64,000 nt of DNA from Selaginella tamariscina. Taxonomy: Eukaryota; Streptophyta; Lycopodiopsida; Selaginellales; Selaginellaceae. Position numbers and translations under genes: made by a program. Below the pieces are notes generated by a model. It was not told where the DNA came from. It did no database searches and saw only the letters and a program-made list of their open reading frames with translations. Below, piece by piece: positions 47,701 through 59,949 of the stretch (positions are counted from its first letter, which is position 1; every line of letters begins with the position of its first letter). Location of the stretch: positions 310,001 to 374,000 of the forward strand of contig PUQB01000199.1 in the NCBI GenBank assembly GCA_003024785.1, read 5' to 3'.

Positions 47701-48328
47701 TGTCAAGCCACGATCCAGGAACCAGGAAAGAACAGGATTCCAAGGACATGAAGGCTTGACTCAGGAACAGGACCGAGAGCAGGACAGGAACTAGGAATAG
47801 GAACAGGACGGATCTAGGAGCAAGACAGGATCAGGATAGGATCCGGGAGCAAGACAGGAAAGCGCAGGACAGATCCAGGAACAAGACAGAAGCAGGACAG
47901 GATCCGGGAGCAGGACAGGAAACAGGAGCGAGACAGAACAGGACAGGAAACAAGACAAGAACAAGACAAGACAAGATTGATCGTAGTAAGACTGGTGTTG
48001 ATAGTAACTGATTGTACAACAATTAGGTCGGAGCTTTTATGCTCACAACTCCAAGAGCTAATCTAGGCATGAGTGCTAAAAGTGGTTGCATGCATGCAAA
48101 AGTGTGCATGCATGCAGAGGCTAAGATGAGTCCACATGTCCCTTATCCTCTAGGCATATCCTGTGGCATATCCTGTAGGAATATCCTGACCAATCCTGTG
48201 TCCGGAATCCTGGTAGGAATATCCTATAGGAAATCCTGCAACCCATATCCTGTATCCAGAACCTGTAGGAAAGTCCTGCAACCCATATCCTGTATCCGGA
48301 ATCCTGTATTCTGTATCGGGTCGTGACA
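47701..48328 (-). repeat. Copy D 5' LTR
   Basis: 628 bp, TGTCACGACC...TTGACA on the reverse strand, with TATA ATAAAAG and the start-site motif. Followed by TSD CTAGA at 48329-48333. Confidence 0.93.
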
Positions 48329-48333
48329 CTAGA

Positions 48334-49910
48334 TAACGAGTGGCAAACTAGCGGAAGCCGCCAACTTGCTTGACATATCAGACGTTGACCTCTTCGGGAC
48401 AACTGTTGAACAAGGCACCTTACCACGAACCACCGAGCTGAGGACCGGCTCGGACATCCCAGAGTGGCAACAACCAATACAGTGCTACCTCACCAACGGG
48501 TTAAATGGCCTCTCTGGCACATCGGTGACACATAGATAGAGCCTTGCTTGAAGGTGCTTACTGTTCCAGCTGATCGGGGATCATCTATACAAGCAAGGGA
48601 GGGATGACATACTCCGGAGATGCCCACTGACCTGGGAAATTCCTGAGATTGTCGAGGCAGCTCACACAGGACCGAGGGCAAGACGCTTTGGGGGAGACAA
48701 AATGGCCAAGAAGATCCTACAAACTGGACTCTGGTGGCCAACAATCTTCCGAGACGCCACCAAGGTAGCAAGGAGCTATACCGATTGTCAACGAATAGGC
48801 AAACCCACGGCAAGCCAAGGCATGGAGTACCACCCCTCGGCAGGAATGGCGGCATTTGAGAAGTGGGGCCTGGACTTCGTAGGGCCTATCAACCCAAGGG
48901 CCCACACGACACACTCCAGGTACATCGTAGTGGCAACGGACTACGCCACAAAATGGGTAGAAGCAAAGGCACTCAAGGAGGCAATGGCAGGACAGACAGC
49001 GAGGTTCATCTATATAAACATTATGACACGGTTCGGTTGCCCACTGGAACTGGTGTCAGACCAGGGGAGCCACTTCATCAACGAGACTATCCGAGAATTG
49101 GTCAACGCATTTGTCATCAAGCATCGCACATCAACAGCCTACTATCCACAAAGGAATGGATAGGCCAAGTCCACAAACAAGGTAATGGTTACCATCTTGA
49201 GGAAGCTTTGCCACAGGGAACCCAAGCGATGGGAATAAATGCTACCATCGGTGTTATGGACGTACCGGACAACATTTAAAACCGCAACGAGAACAACACC
49301 CTTCCAGCTGGCCTACGGTTTGGAGGTCATCATGCCATGGGAGTTCACCATACCCAGCTTACGAACGAGCCTGGACTACAGAATCATGAACGAACCATCG
49401 GTTGCACGGAAAAGACTGGAGCAGCTGGAACAACTAGACGAAGTACGATTCCTAGCACAGTTGACAAGAGAAAAATGTCAACAGCAGACCAAACAAGCTA
49501 GGGACAGGAAAAAGAAACCCCAAGAATATAAGCCAGGACAGTGGGTATGGTGGTTCAAGAAACCACAAGCACTCCGGAAGGGCAAGTTTTGGCAAGGATG
49601 GAAAGGACCATATGAGGTGCTAAAAACCTTCGACAATGGCACGATTCTACTAGGGGCCAACGAGCAGCCATTACAACAGAATGTTAATGGCAACCACCTC
49701 AAGCCATACATTCACCCAACAAGAACCTTCGCTCAGGGGAAACGGGAGAGAGAGGTAAACCCCACGAACCTTCAGAGCGAAGGCACGGTCGGAGTAGCGG
49801 CATTAAGAACCAAGGAAAGGGGCACTCAACGGGAGAGTGGGGACCCCAGTCCCACACGAATGGCCAGCTCACAGGGTCACATGGTTCACGAGAGTGGACC
49901 ACACGTGTGA
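48334..49910 (+). pseudogene. Element E integrase
   Basis: Resumes E after chromovirus D. Zinc-finger region near 48680-48800 (KKILQTGLWWPTIFRDATKV, SYTDCQRIGK). Catalytic core: WGLDFVGPI first aspartate near 48864, YATKWVEAKAL near 48941, LVSDQGSHFINETIRELVNA near 49047 (second aspartate). The third catalytic Glu is Lys: YYPQRNG-stop-AKSTNK near 49140-49180, and the preceding codon is TAG for Gln. The C-terminal part 49239-49910 is open for 223 codons (TTPFQLAYGLEVIMPWEF, then KFWQGWKGPYEVLKTFDNG). Confidence 0.85.
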
Positions 49911-49929
49911 GCACGTAGAACGGGGCAAT

Positions 49930-51975
49930 AATGGCAGGCGACACCATTAGTGCCTTGATTATGGCGTGTGGGAGGACGCACGGATCATATCCAACAAGAT
50001 AGACCGCCACGTAGGCACCATCTTCGGAAGGACAACAGCGGTGAGCCAGGGCATGCTCACTTTTCGCAGGAAAGATCGACCATTCCCCAGCATCAGGATG
50101 ATGGAGTGGACCACGCAAAACAAGCCGGTGACCATCCAGCACGTCCGGGTGCAGTACGAGGGCCAGGATAGGATCTCGGAGCTTGTGGCTCCCAGGTTCT
50201 TCAGATTTAAAGAGTTGATCAGCCAACCCAAAGTTCGGAGGGTGCGAAAGCAGATGCGACTACTCAGGCTTTTTGAGGCCCCATGGGGAGAAGTGGAGAA
50301 GACCGGATTCGCAGTGTGGGCCAGCCATTTCATCCAGACAATACAACTGGGGATGGGGAAAACCAAGCAAGAGGAGCTGCAATTCAGATTGGGTGGCTCT
50401 GTAGGCTTCTGCATCAATCTCAATCAGCTGGCCACCATGTTCTACCTACCAGAGAGTGGCACACTCTTGGAAGAGCTGGAGGAACCCAAATGCCAGTGGT
50501 TCCCCACCAACCGGGATGAAATAGCAATGTCCAGACTCTCCATACAGGAAGGGGATGACGTGGACGAGTTCCTAGCACTTACAGAGAGGCGTGTCGCCAT
50601 GCGACTGGCAAACGCCCTTTGCAGCGCCTGGGAAGGAGTCACTATGGATTAGGTGGACTGCCTCATGCATTACATGATCTCGGCCCTAACTCGCGGCATC
50701 AATGGGATCCGGAAGGGAACCGGACAAAGACTCACGACAGCGAGCCACCTCAGCGTGATGATCGCCTGGATCATCAGCTAAAGCCCGACTCCCCTACTGG
50801 AGCGATTCTACTCAAACACCATCGGAGAGTCGGGGGCAAAAGAACAGGTGGCCCCAGCCAAGTTAATCAAGGGAAACAGCCAGACACACTAGAGTCTCCA
50901 CGAAAATGTGCAAGAGAAGATTCCCCTATGAAGCAAGCCATGGGAAGAGGACCACAGGGAAAGGAGCGGAGGGCTTCCACCACGGAGTCCCCACCAGCAG
51001 TTCCCGGAGCAGAGGCCCCAACCCAAGGGCCGCGGAACACAAGGGAGTGTCTCGCCGGCCCCTCACAAGCCAACGACGTGGGTAGAGAGGAAAACACAAG
51101 TACCATGCTGAAGGGGGCATACAAATACTTCAACGCAAAGGGGCAATGGACCACTACAGTGCATATGGACCTGTCCAAGGCCTTCGATCAAATCCGGAAG
51201 GCCGTAGCAGTGTACAACGATTTGGACCTCCCGGGAGTAACCTCAGAACACGACGCAATAATACAGGAGCTCACGAACAGCTACCAAACTGCTCAAAAGG
51301 AGGCCCGGGAGTACTCAGATCAGCTTCTCAAGGGGGTCCATCTATGGGAGATTGCGGAAGCCGGGAGGAAGCAAGCAAAGGATACGTGTCAACACGTGAC
51401 TGACAACTTGGATCAACTTCAGATCAAGTACAACCACATCCAAAAGCTCCACGACCAACTAGGACGAGACTTTGAGCAAGTCACAGTAGAGAAGGAGCGA
51501 TAGGTTTTCGAGCTCGGCTCCACACTTGAGCAGCGCGAGGTAGAGCTCATCCAGGTTCACCAAGAGCTGGTCGTGACCAAAGAAGAGCTGCACCAAGCCA
51601 CCAGCCAGCTCGAAGTGACCCCCGTATCCTCCTTGAAGAGACCCACGTCCAAGCCGTATGGAGCTCTGGTAGCCATCTCCCCACTCACGGAATGCCGACC
51701 GGTCAAAGACCCATAGGACTCGACACGGACCACTAGGGAGCTAGAGGCTCAACTCCTCGCGGCAAGGGAACAGGAGCTGCAATACTCACGAGAACGGACT
51801 CAGGACTTGGAGGATCAGGTCAAGCAGGTTCAGGGGCAACAGGCAGGGTCTGAAGCAAAGCTCCGAAGGGTGATCGCGCTACGGGAGGTGACCATCACCA
51901 CGTTAAAGACCACGCTAGCCGCAATGGAGAACGAAATCGCCATGTACCAGGAGCTCCACAAGGTGGATGTCTAGA
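49930..51975 (+). pseudogene. Element E extra ORF (unknown domain plus coiled coil)
   Basis: Lies between integrase and the 3' LTR. The first part (49966-50652, 228 codons) is a globular region with RFFRFKELISQPKVRRVRKQ, FEAPWGEVEKTGF, then RRVAMRLANALCSAWEGVTM. It ends in a TAG (50650) where M has Trp. After a linker of about 450 bases rich in Pro/Ser/Arg, a coiled coil runs from about 51100 to 51970 (YNDLDLPGVTSEHDAIIQEL; later ELEAQLLAAREQELQ), with a TAG at 51502 and others. The same product is encoded in M and N, so it is conserved in the family. Function unknown; extra ORFs in this place are known in Tat elements. Confidence 0.75.
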
Positions 51976-52017
51976 GCACATGGCCCGAGGACGTGCGAAC
52001 AAATAAGCCTGGGCATC

Positions 52018-52693
52018 TGGTTGATGGTGGTCTGGCACCATCAAACGACAGCCGGCGCGGACGAGTGAAGGGATGAAGCTTTAGATAAGAAAGGTACCGC
52101 AGGTACGAACTGAGGACAATAGATGTCAAGCGATGCGTAACCAAGCGTAGATTCGATCGTTCGGACTAACTACTCAGGGTACGTAGGACAGCACGCGTGA
52201 GAGAGGCACATAAATGCGACAGACATGACTCTGTCACAGGGCGGCAGACCAGTAGGAAAGCGCCACCTGCACCTAGGGTCTAGAGCTAGGTAACCCACTA
52301 TATAAGCAGGAAGGCTGGTAGTGGGTCGGGGTCTTTTGGGAGTTAAGTCTGCGTCTTGTATCTTGCTCCTCTATCGGAGATAGTTTGTACTCAGGCAGGC
52401 ATTATAAATATATCCATACTTCTTCTATTCACCTTACAAGCGGGGATTCCCCACTTGTCTCACTCCTAGGCTGAGCAGCGCTCTCTGCCAAACCACCATA
52501 GTAGAACTCCCCCACTCTGTACACGAACCCTCGCGGTGTCTAGGTAGAGGCTATTTAACACCTTCCATTACTTCCGAGGTAAGGCCGGCTTGCCGGTTCG
52601 GACCCCGGAGTTGGATGCTATCCACAGCATCCTGGCGACCACTGAGACTTCCTGAGAAGCACCACATCTGGCCTGCGAAGTCCCCGATGACCA
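52018..52693 (+). repeat. Element E 3' LTR
   Basis: 676 bp, TGGTTGATGG...GATGACCA, matching 19761-20438; TSD GTGCT follows at 52694-52698. Confidence 0.92.
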
Positions 52694-52884
52694 GTGCTCA
52701 ATATCATTCAAGGACAAAAACGCTTTCATTTTATCTGAGAGCGAGTGGAAGTTGGCACTTTGAATGTCTTTCATGGGCTATGGTAGCCAATAGATTTACC
52801 AAACCATTAGCACCAACTATATTCGAGAAGCACATAGATTCACTAGGAGTTCCTAAATACTCCAACAGTCACGCATAAGGGGAG
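52694..52884 (+). pseudogene. Ty1/Copia RNase H remnant, 3' end
   Basis: Continuation of the Copia element from 19760: HFIRERVEVGTL near 52732, then ANRFTKPLAPTIFEKHIDSLG (52790-52852) in the next frame, the usual end of Copia RNase H. Polypurine tract AAGGGGAG (52877-52884) precedes the LTR. Confidence 0.85.
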
Positions 52885-53265
52885 TGTTGATATATAGTAC
52901 AAGCATACAACATTGTATAGTATGACCTCTATTCACTTAAGGAGTTGGTGGAGTTTCCATTAAGCAAAGTGTGTTGGAACATGCATAAGTTATGGAGCAA
53001 TCACAGCCATTGAACACGGATCATATGTATATAATACAAATGTACATTACACATAAAATAGAACTTTTATTGTAAATTCCTTTGTTTATAATAATTCTAC
53101 AAAGTTCGGTGTCAAAGTGTACTTCATCTTCAATGTCTAGTGTTCAAGTGCAATCTTTTGTACATCCTTGCATTTAACAAGCCTTCATTACTAAAGCAAC
53201 CACAAGCTTATGCTAACAACCTTGTAAGCTTAACAACCTTGTAATCATTAGGTAAGTTGTCAACA
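52885..53265 (+). repeat. Copia 3' LTR
   Basis: 381 bp beginning TGTTGA and ending TCAACA, perfect 6 bp inverted ends. The matching 5' LTR is not in the window. Confidence 0.7.
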
Positions 53266-53594
53266 CCTTTGGTAATTGTAACTTATTTGGAGCTATAATA
53301 TTTAAATATTGAGTTGCTAAATTAATACTTGCTTTAGATGAATCATTTTTTAAAAATAATTTTAGTGAATAACTTTGTCATAGTAAATCATATTATATTA
53401 TTATTATTATTATTAATGATGTGGTTATTTTAATATAGCACAAATTAAACAACTTGAATAATTGTAACATATAATTATGGCCTTGAATCTAATGTCCCAC
53501 ACTTCACATTATTCATTAAATTTTATAGAACTTATTATTAATAAACATATAAAGTTAAGATCAATCTTGGTCAATAACCTTGGATTTTATTATG

Positions 53595-53745
53595 AATGCT
53601 AAGTCATTTATCAACAAATACAAATTGTTTGTATGGTGGAAATTTAGTTTTTTTAGTTTTAGAAATTATGAATGCCAAGTCATTGATCAATAAATACAAA
53701 TTGTTTGTACGATGGAAATTCAGTTTTTTTACTTTTAGAAGTACA
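53595..53745. repeat. 76 bp tandem duplication
   Basis: Two diverged copies starting AATGCTAAGTCATTTATC (53595) and AATGCCAAGTCATTGATC (53671), sharing ACAAATTGTTTGTA. Confidence 0.8.
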
Positions 53746-54885
53746 TAGTAGTATTATACATTTCCCTTTAACCAAAAAGACAAAGATCCAATTTGTGTAA
53801 CAAAGACGGCCTATGTACTACTTAATAGGTGATGTATGATATACCTAAGTGACTTTCATTAGGTAAGAAAATGATTAATTAGTGTTATAAATAAAGTTTT
53901 TATATTACTTAGCCAAGTGATGCATGATTTATTTAAATGACTCTCATCCAATAAAAATTGAAAGTACTATTTAATTGAGTAATGCATGATTATAAAATTG
54001 ATTTTATTATAATTTTTAATTGGTTGAATCACTTGACTCAAGTAAATAAAAGTGATCTAATTAAATAATAGAAGCCTTCTTCGTAATACCAATTAGCTTT
54101 TAGTGTTTATGATTAAAGGAAGAGGAATGGTGCTATGATAGATTCTCACCAAGGAAGAACTAAGTAATGGTATGAACTATCAAAATATAATACTAGAATA
54201 TGCCTTGGGATATTTTAAGAATATTTATTACACAAAACTTACATAGCAAGTGCTACACAACCCTAGATTTTACCACATGCAATTTGTCAAATCACACCAA
54301 GCATGTAGTATTCTAAGAAATGCCTTAGATAATTTATCCCATATTCAAAAGCATGGCACAAACCTCCTCAGAATAATATATAAAAAACTTAAGACAAGGC
54401 CGAAAACATTCTAATTACACAAGTTATGAGTCACTCTTGTGTTTAATTAGTAATTCTCTTTTATTATTATTTATTTATTTTTCATAAATGAAATTTAATA
54501 TCCGATTCATATACTATTCCGATGATGCACGATTTACATAAACAACTTTCATCAGATAAAAACGTGACAAGAGTATTATTTCTCACGGTTATATTAAGAA
54601 GGATTTAGTGTAAGAGTACTATTTTCTCATGAATGTACATGTGTACAAAAGAATCACCTGAGGGTAAAAGTGGCGTCTACATGGCTTTTTTCAGTGGTAA
54701 AATAACCGGGCAATTTTGCCCAGTTGTATGGTTATCGAGCATAATTAAATGACACGTGTATCAAAATTAATGAATTAGGTTTTTGCTTTTTTTTAGCTTT
54801 AAAAAAATCAATGATAAATTAAAACTTTAAAATAAAGAGCGAACATAAGATTCAGCAAAATATTACTCATTTACATGTAAGAATT

Positions 54886-54922
<37 letters not shown>

Positions 54923-55369
54923 GACATTATTTGATATACTTACAGAAAGAACATAAGTTACTGCAGATAATATATAAATCTCTGAAGAGTCTTTTTTATA
55001 TGACATAAACACAGATGTGTGTGTGTCTTTCTTTCTATAATATTGTTTCATTCATACTCATCATGTATTAATATAAATGACGTAAGTTTTGTAAGAATGC
55101 ACAATATATAGATTTTTTTCACATATATAAACTAATATTATACATGTATATATATTTAAATTTAAATATATATATATATATGAGAGAGATTTCTTTATAA
55201 GTATAATCAATAAATAATCAAAATAAACAATTCTTATGTATAAATAAGCATATATATGTACATGAGTATATAATTATATATATATGTACTATATTTATAC
55301 ATTATATATGGAGTATGTAATAACTGAAAGATTTCTCTATTTCTCTCAACACACTCACATGTTTGTGTG

Positions 55370-55371
<2 letters not shown>

Positions 55372-55437
<66 letters not shown>

Positions 55438-55440
55438 ATA
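55372..55440. repeat. (TA)n(TG)n microsatellite
   Basis: About 50 bases of alternating AT followed by alternating TG. Confidence 0.95.
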
Positions 55441-55771
55441 CATTGTTATACACACACATATATATAAAGAGAAACACTAGTAAACTATAATTAATGATTC
55501 TATATAAGAAAATAACAATGAAAAGTTGGAGTTTTAATATATTTTTTTTAATTAAAAATACTGAGTAGGTGCACATTTATTATATATGTATGTGTAATAT
55601 ATATATGTAAAAACCCTCTTTATAATAACCGGTTAAATGAAAATTGTGCATTATTAGTTTATTTTTGAATTTAATTAACCACTTTAATGGAAAAGCACAA
55701 TGGTAGTAATAATTAATGACATGGCATTACTTTAATTTATCACCGGCCAAATAACCACATGCTAATGGAAA

Positions 55772-55847
55772 GTGGGCCTTAGTGTGTTTAAGAAATTCAT
55801 AGTAGTAGCATGTGGGCCTTAGTGTGTTTAAGAAATTCATAGTAGTA
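55772..55847. repeat. 40 bp tandem duplication
   Basis: GTGGGCCTTAGTGTGTTTAA at 55772 and again at 55812; copies identical over about 36 bases. Confidence 0.9.
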
Positions 55848-57276
55848 CCCGCCATTTGACATGAAAAGTTTGGAGATATATATTTTATTTAAACATGTGT
55901 TAGAATATACTTAGCTTATTCTAAATCCATAGTTAATATTTTCTTCTTAAACTAATGAAAGATTCTGGATACTTAACTCACATTAGGAAAACATTCGTGA
56001 TTACAGTAAAATCATAATTTTAAGTTAATTTGGGTCTATTTAATTATGATGTTTCAGATTTATCACACATGAGAGCAAAATTTATATTAATATATTTTAA
56101 TTGTGTGAATCATCTTTAATATGTAATCTGTTATTTAAAGAGAGATTGTATCTTTTTTTATTTTTAAAAATATACATTATATATTTTTAATGTTTATGTT
56201 TTCAATTTTATATTATATTAATTAATATATTATATAATACATTATACATGCATAAATACATTATACATTTTAATTTAAATATTGTATTCTTGGATCAGCA
56301 TATTACAACTTACATATTCAAATCTATTAAAATTATATTGTTGTTTTAAAATTAAAATTTATAAATCAGATGTGGGATATTTCATATGCAAACATAAATT
56401 CCATTATTAAAATAAAATTTATTAAAATTTATAAATTTATATTTCAAACTTAAAATTAAACATGAAATAATTAAATTCCATAATGAATTTAGATTTTTCA
56501 TTTTCAAACATAAATTCCACTGTTAAAATTAATCTATTTAAATTTAAAAATTATTTTTTAAACTTAAAATTATATTAATAAATTTATTGCTGGTTATTTG
56601 ATATTTAGCTGTGTTTCTATTTTGCATAAATATATTATTTCTAACCTAAAACACTTAAAATACATGTAAAACAACTTAAAACTTAACTTGGTACATTCTG
56701 TTTAACATGGAGAGTTTGGGGCTTTCTATCTAATTTTCATGAAACACGTTTGGAATAAAAACAAATGTCAAAAGTAGGTCAAAGTAGATCAATATTATTC
56801 TCTATGAATACATTATTATGATTCAAGGTTTAAGTAATAGTTTATTTTTGAATTAAGTAAATAATAATATTCAAAAAATAAAATTAATTTGAATGAAGAC
56901 AGAGAACATAGAAATACAAAAGATATATATACATCAGTTAGTGTATGTGTATAAAAGGATATATAAACATTAAAGAAACCAGTATGTATATATATATATT
57001 TGTATGAATTCGTAGATACACAAAGGTAATTAGTAATTATAAACTATAATAGTTAGTTTTATAAACTAAAGAATAGCCTTGAGAACATATTATACATATA
57101 TATACACACACCTACATTTATATATACATATATGTGATTATTCTATTTACATATTTCATTTCTAATAAATGATATATTAATATTTTTATTATGTGTTTTC
57201 AACCACTTAAACATCCTATTGAATTAGGGCTGGAGGATTAGGGTTTGCGAGCTGAAGATCTAATTGTAGATCCGCC

Positions 57277-58489
57277 ATGGCTTCCAGAAAAAGAACTCTT
57301 CTTAAGGCGATCATCCTTGGCGACAGCGGGTAAGCCATAGATCAATCCTTTCTACAGAAATTTCCATGTATTTTGATATCTTTACATATTTTACATTCTC
57401 TATATTTTTCCATGTATTGTGTATATATACACACACAGAAATTTGTGTGTGTATATACATATTCTTAGCTTTATTGTTTTGCAGTGTTGGGAAGACTTCG
57501 TTGATGAATCAGTATCCTTGAATTGTTTATATGTCGAATTCATTGATTTTTATAATTTCCTTAACCTTGATTTTAGATATGTGAATAAGAAATTCAGTAA
57601 TCAGTACAAGGCCACTATTGGGGCGGATTTCCTCACTAAGGAAGTTCAAGTCGAGGACAGGCTTGTCACCATGCAGGTGTGTGTGAATATTAACAATAGT
57701 TAGAAGCTCTCTCTCTTACACCATATAAGTAGGATGGTAGACATACACAAAATGAGTTCTCTGAAAACGTTTGTAGATATGGGATACAGCTGGTCAAGAG
57801 AGGTTCCAGAGTCTGGGTGTTGCATTCTATCGAGGAGCAGATTGTTGTGTGCTTGTTTACGACGTCAATGTGCTCAAGTCCTTTGACAACCTTGATAACT
57901 GGCGTGAGGAGTTCCTTATTCAGGTAATGTATAGACATATGTTATATATTGTACACATATATGCACGCTTGTTGTTTGTGTCTGTTGCTGTTATCTATCA
58001 ATTGTCATATAAACTATTACTATATTTTCCAGGCAAGCCCTTCGGATCCAGATAATTTCCCATTCATTGTTCTTGGAAACAAAGTTGATGTGGACGGTGG
58101 AAACAGCAGAGTGGTATGAATTTAAATAGATTAAATGTAGGTATGTATAAATGCAATGTTATGCAGGTTTCTGAGAAGAAGGCAAAGGCATGGTGTGCTT
58201 CAAAGGGGAATATTCCTTACTTCGAGACTTCTGCAAAAGAAGATTTCAACGTAGAAGCTGCTTTCCAATGCATTGCTAAGAATGCATTGAGAAATGAGCC
58301 CGAAGAGGACTTGTAAGTTTAGTTTTAGTTTACCTATTTATTAACTTAACTTCAGTATTTACAGTTTAATATTAAATTTATTTACACATAAAAGGATAAA
58401 TCTCTTATGTTTTTTTTCCCAGCTATCTTCCTGATACAATTGACATGAACACAGTAAGGCCGCCTAGATCATCTGGGTGCGAATGTTGA
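57277..58489 (+). CDS. RABG3: Rab7-type small GTPase (RABG3 group)
   Basis: Seven exons, about 206 codons, the usual Rab7 length: 57277-57329, 57485-57511, 57577-57676, 57777-57923, 58033-58113, 58167-58312, 58433-58489. Rab7 directs traffic to the vacuole and late endosome membrane. All GTP-binding motifs are present: GDSGVGKTS (P-loop, split by intron 1), ATIG switch I threonine, [10 protein letters not shown] (switch II), GNKVD and ETSAK. The Rab7 effector region [14 protein letters not shown] is intact. The C-terminus ends CEC, a double geranylgeranylation site. The start has Kozak-like GCCATGG. No frame defects; introns are 53-155 bases with GT-AG ends. This looks functional and is the host gene closest to the transposon nest. 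Confidence 0.96.
57512..57576 (+). other. U12-type (minor spliceosome) intron in Rab7
   Basis: 65 base intron 2. Donor GTATCCTTG matches the U12 5' consensus; TTCCTTAAC at 57557-57565 matches the U12 branch point, with the branch A 12 bases before the AG. Splicing restores AAT CAA TAT GTG (N-Q-Y-V), as the Rab7 family requires. Confidence 0.85.
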
Positions 58490-58772
58490 ACGGGGACATA
58501 ATGTTTTATCTATAAGTCGCTTTGTACTGTTTTTTTTCCTTCTTATTTACGTATATTTTTTATAATTTTTTTTGATGTTCCGAAAATAATGCTTATCGAT
58601 ATTGATGGGATAAATGTATACAATTAATCATTATAGTTGGTGCATTTAAAGAGTAAGTTAAAAATAATTCATAACATAGTCCCAACTAGATTCAAAAATG
58701 ACAATTTATTTAATTATGTTTTATAGTTAAAACTATTTTTATGTATTATATTATTTTATTTATATTTTTTGT
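58490..58772. terminator. Convergent 3' ends of Rab7 and RNFT genes
   Basis: 283 bases between two stop codons on opposite strands, AT-rich, with several A/T-rich words that could serve as polyadenylation signals. No precise cleavage site can be called. Confidence 0.4.
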
Positions 58773-59874
58773 TCAAAAGAGCTGTACAAAGAGACTGGTA
58801 GATCCATCACCAAAAGATCTCAATTTTGAAGACTTTACAATCGACCGACACAGCGGACACGTTCTCTCCCTCTCAAACCTAACAAACAACCGATTTGAAT
58901 TAAATTAATACAATATAATACATAAATAAATAAATATATATACACACACACACACACACATGAACATAAATATATACATATATTAATAAACTTAAATAAT
59001 ATATACATACTCTTTCTAATAATAATGATCAACGCCTATTCATTTTCTCAATTAATTAATTTGCACTATACACAAATGTAAATTTATATATTCCTTCACA
59101 TAAGTATGATAAACACAGAAAGCACATATACGTACACGCAAGCCTAAGTATGTAGAGTCACACGCGCATGCATGCACGCACACACACACACACACACACA
59201 CCGTATGTATGTATACTTAATAAATGAGCTTGCATATACCATTCAGAGACGCAATCTTCACAGAACACATGCTTGCAAAGCAAGGATATGGGAGCATGCA
59301 TTTTTTCCTGGCAGATAGCACATAAATCTCCGGCAGCAAGTACCTGACATATATAGCACCATCACATAAATAATAATTAATCATGTCAATGTTGCATTGT
59401 TACTTAATTATATAAAATATATATGTATAAATAAATACATGTACCTCATCTGAAGTTGCATAGCAACCATACTGAACTTCCCTTCGGAGAACAGACCTAA
59501 TGGCTGTGATGAACTTTTGCACCTGTAGAAGCAGGTGACACGAGGATTGTTAAAAATTCTCAGCTTATATATTGCCAGTTCCATTTCTTTATAACACGCA
59601 CATATTGTTAAATTATCAACAATTCAATAAAAATTAACCATTGAATAAATACTACTGTTGTTTACCTTCTCAAAGACTTGAGTGACTTTGAAAGTAAGGT
59701 ATAATCCTGTTGTTAAAGACGAAAACACACTTCCATACTCCTTGTTAAGGAAGAAGCGGTACCAAATTGAACCAGGTATCACCGCTCGGTAGAGTAAAAC
59801 CACATATTCTGTGAGAGTTAAAATCTGGCCCTGTAATACAATAGAAACTACTGATCATTCTTTATCCGACATAG

Positions 59875-59949
<75 letters not shown>

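Larger units (their letters stand above)
41960..48328 (-). mobile_element. Chromovirus (Ty3/gypsy) copy D
   Basis: Complete element of 6369 bp in reverse orientation, LTRs 41960-42593 and 47701-48328, TSD CTAGA at 41955-41959 and 48329-48333. Same layout as copy B. It has the best preserved pol of the four copies (open 46624-44054). Its self-priming site matches the LTR motif without mismatch. Confidence 0.93.
53266..57276. other. AT-rich intergenic spacer
   Basis: About 4 kb with no gene that I can support. It is AT-rich with TA and TG microsatellites (54889-54914, 55372-55439) and two local tandem duplications. ORFs here are made of repeat codons. The last 60 bases before 57277 (TTAGGGCTGGAGGATTAGGG) look like the 5' leader of the Rab7 gene. 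Confidence 0.7.

Noticed and set aside
55234..55576. Three ORFs at the (TA)n(TG)n tract
   Set aside because: Tyr-Ile repeat translations of a microsatellite.
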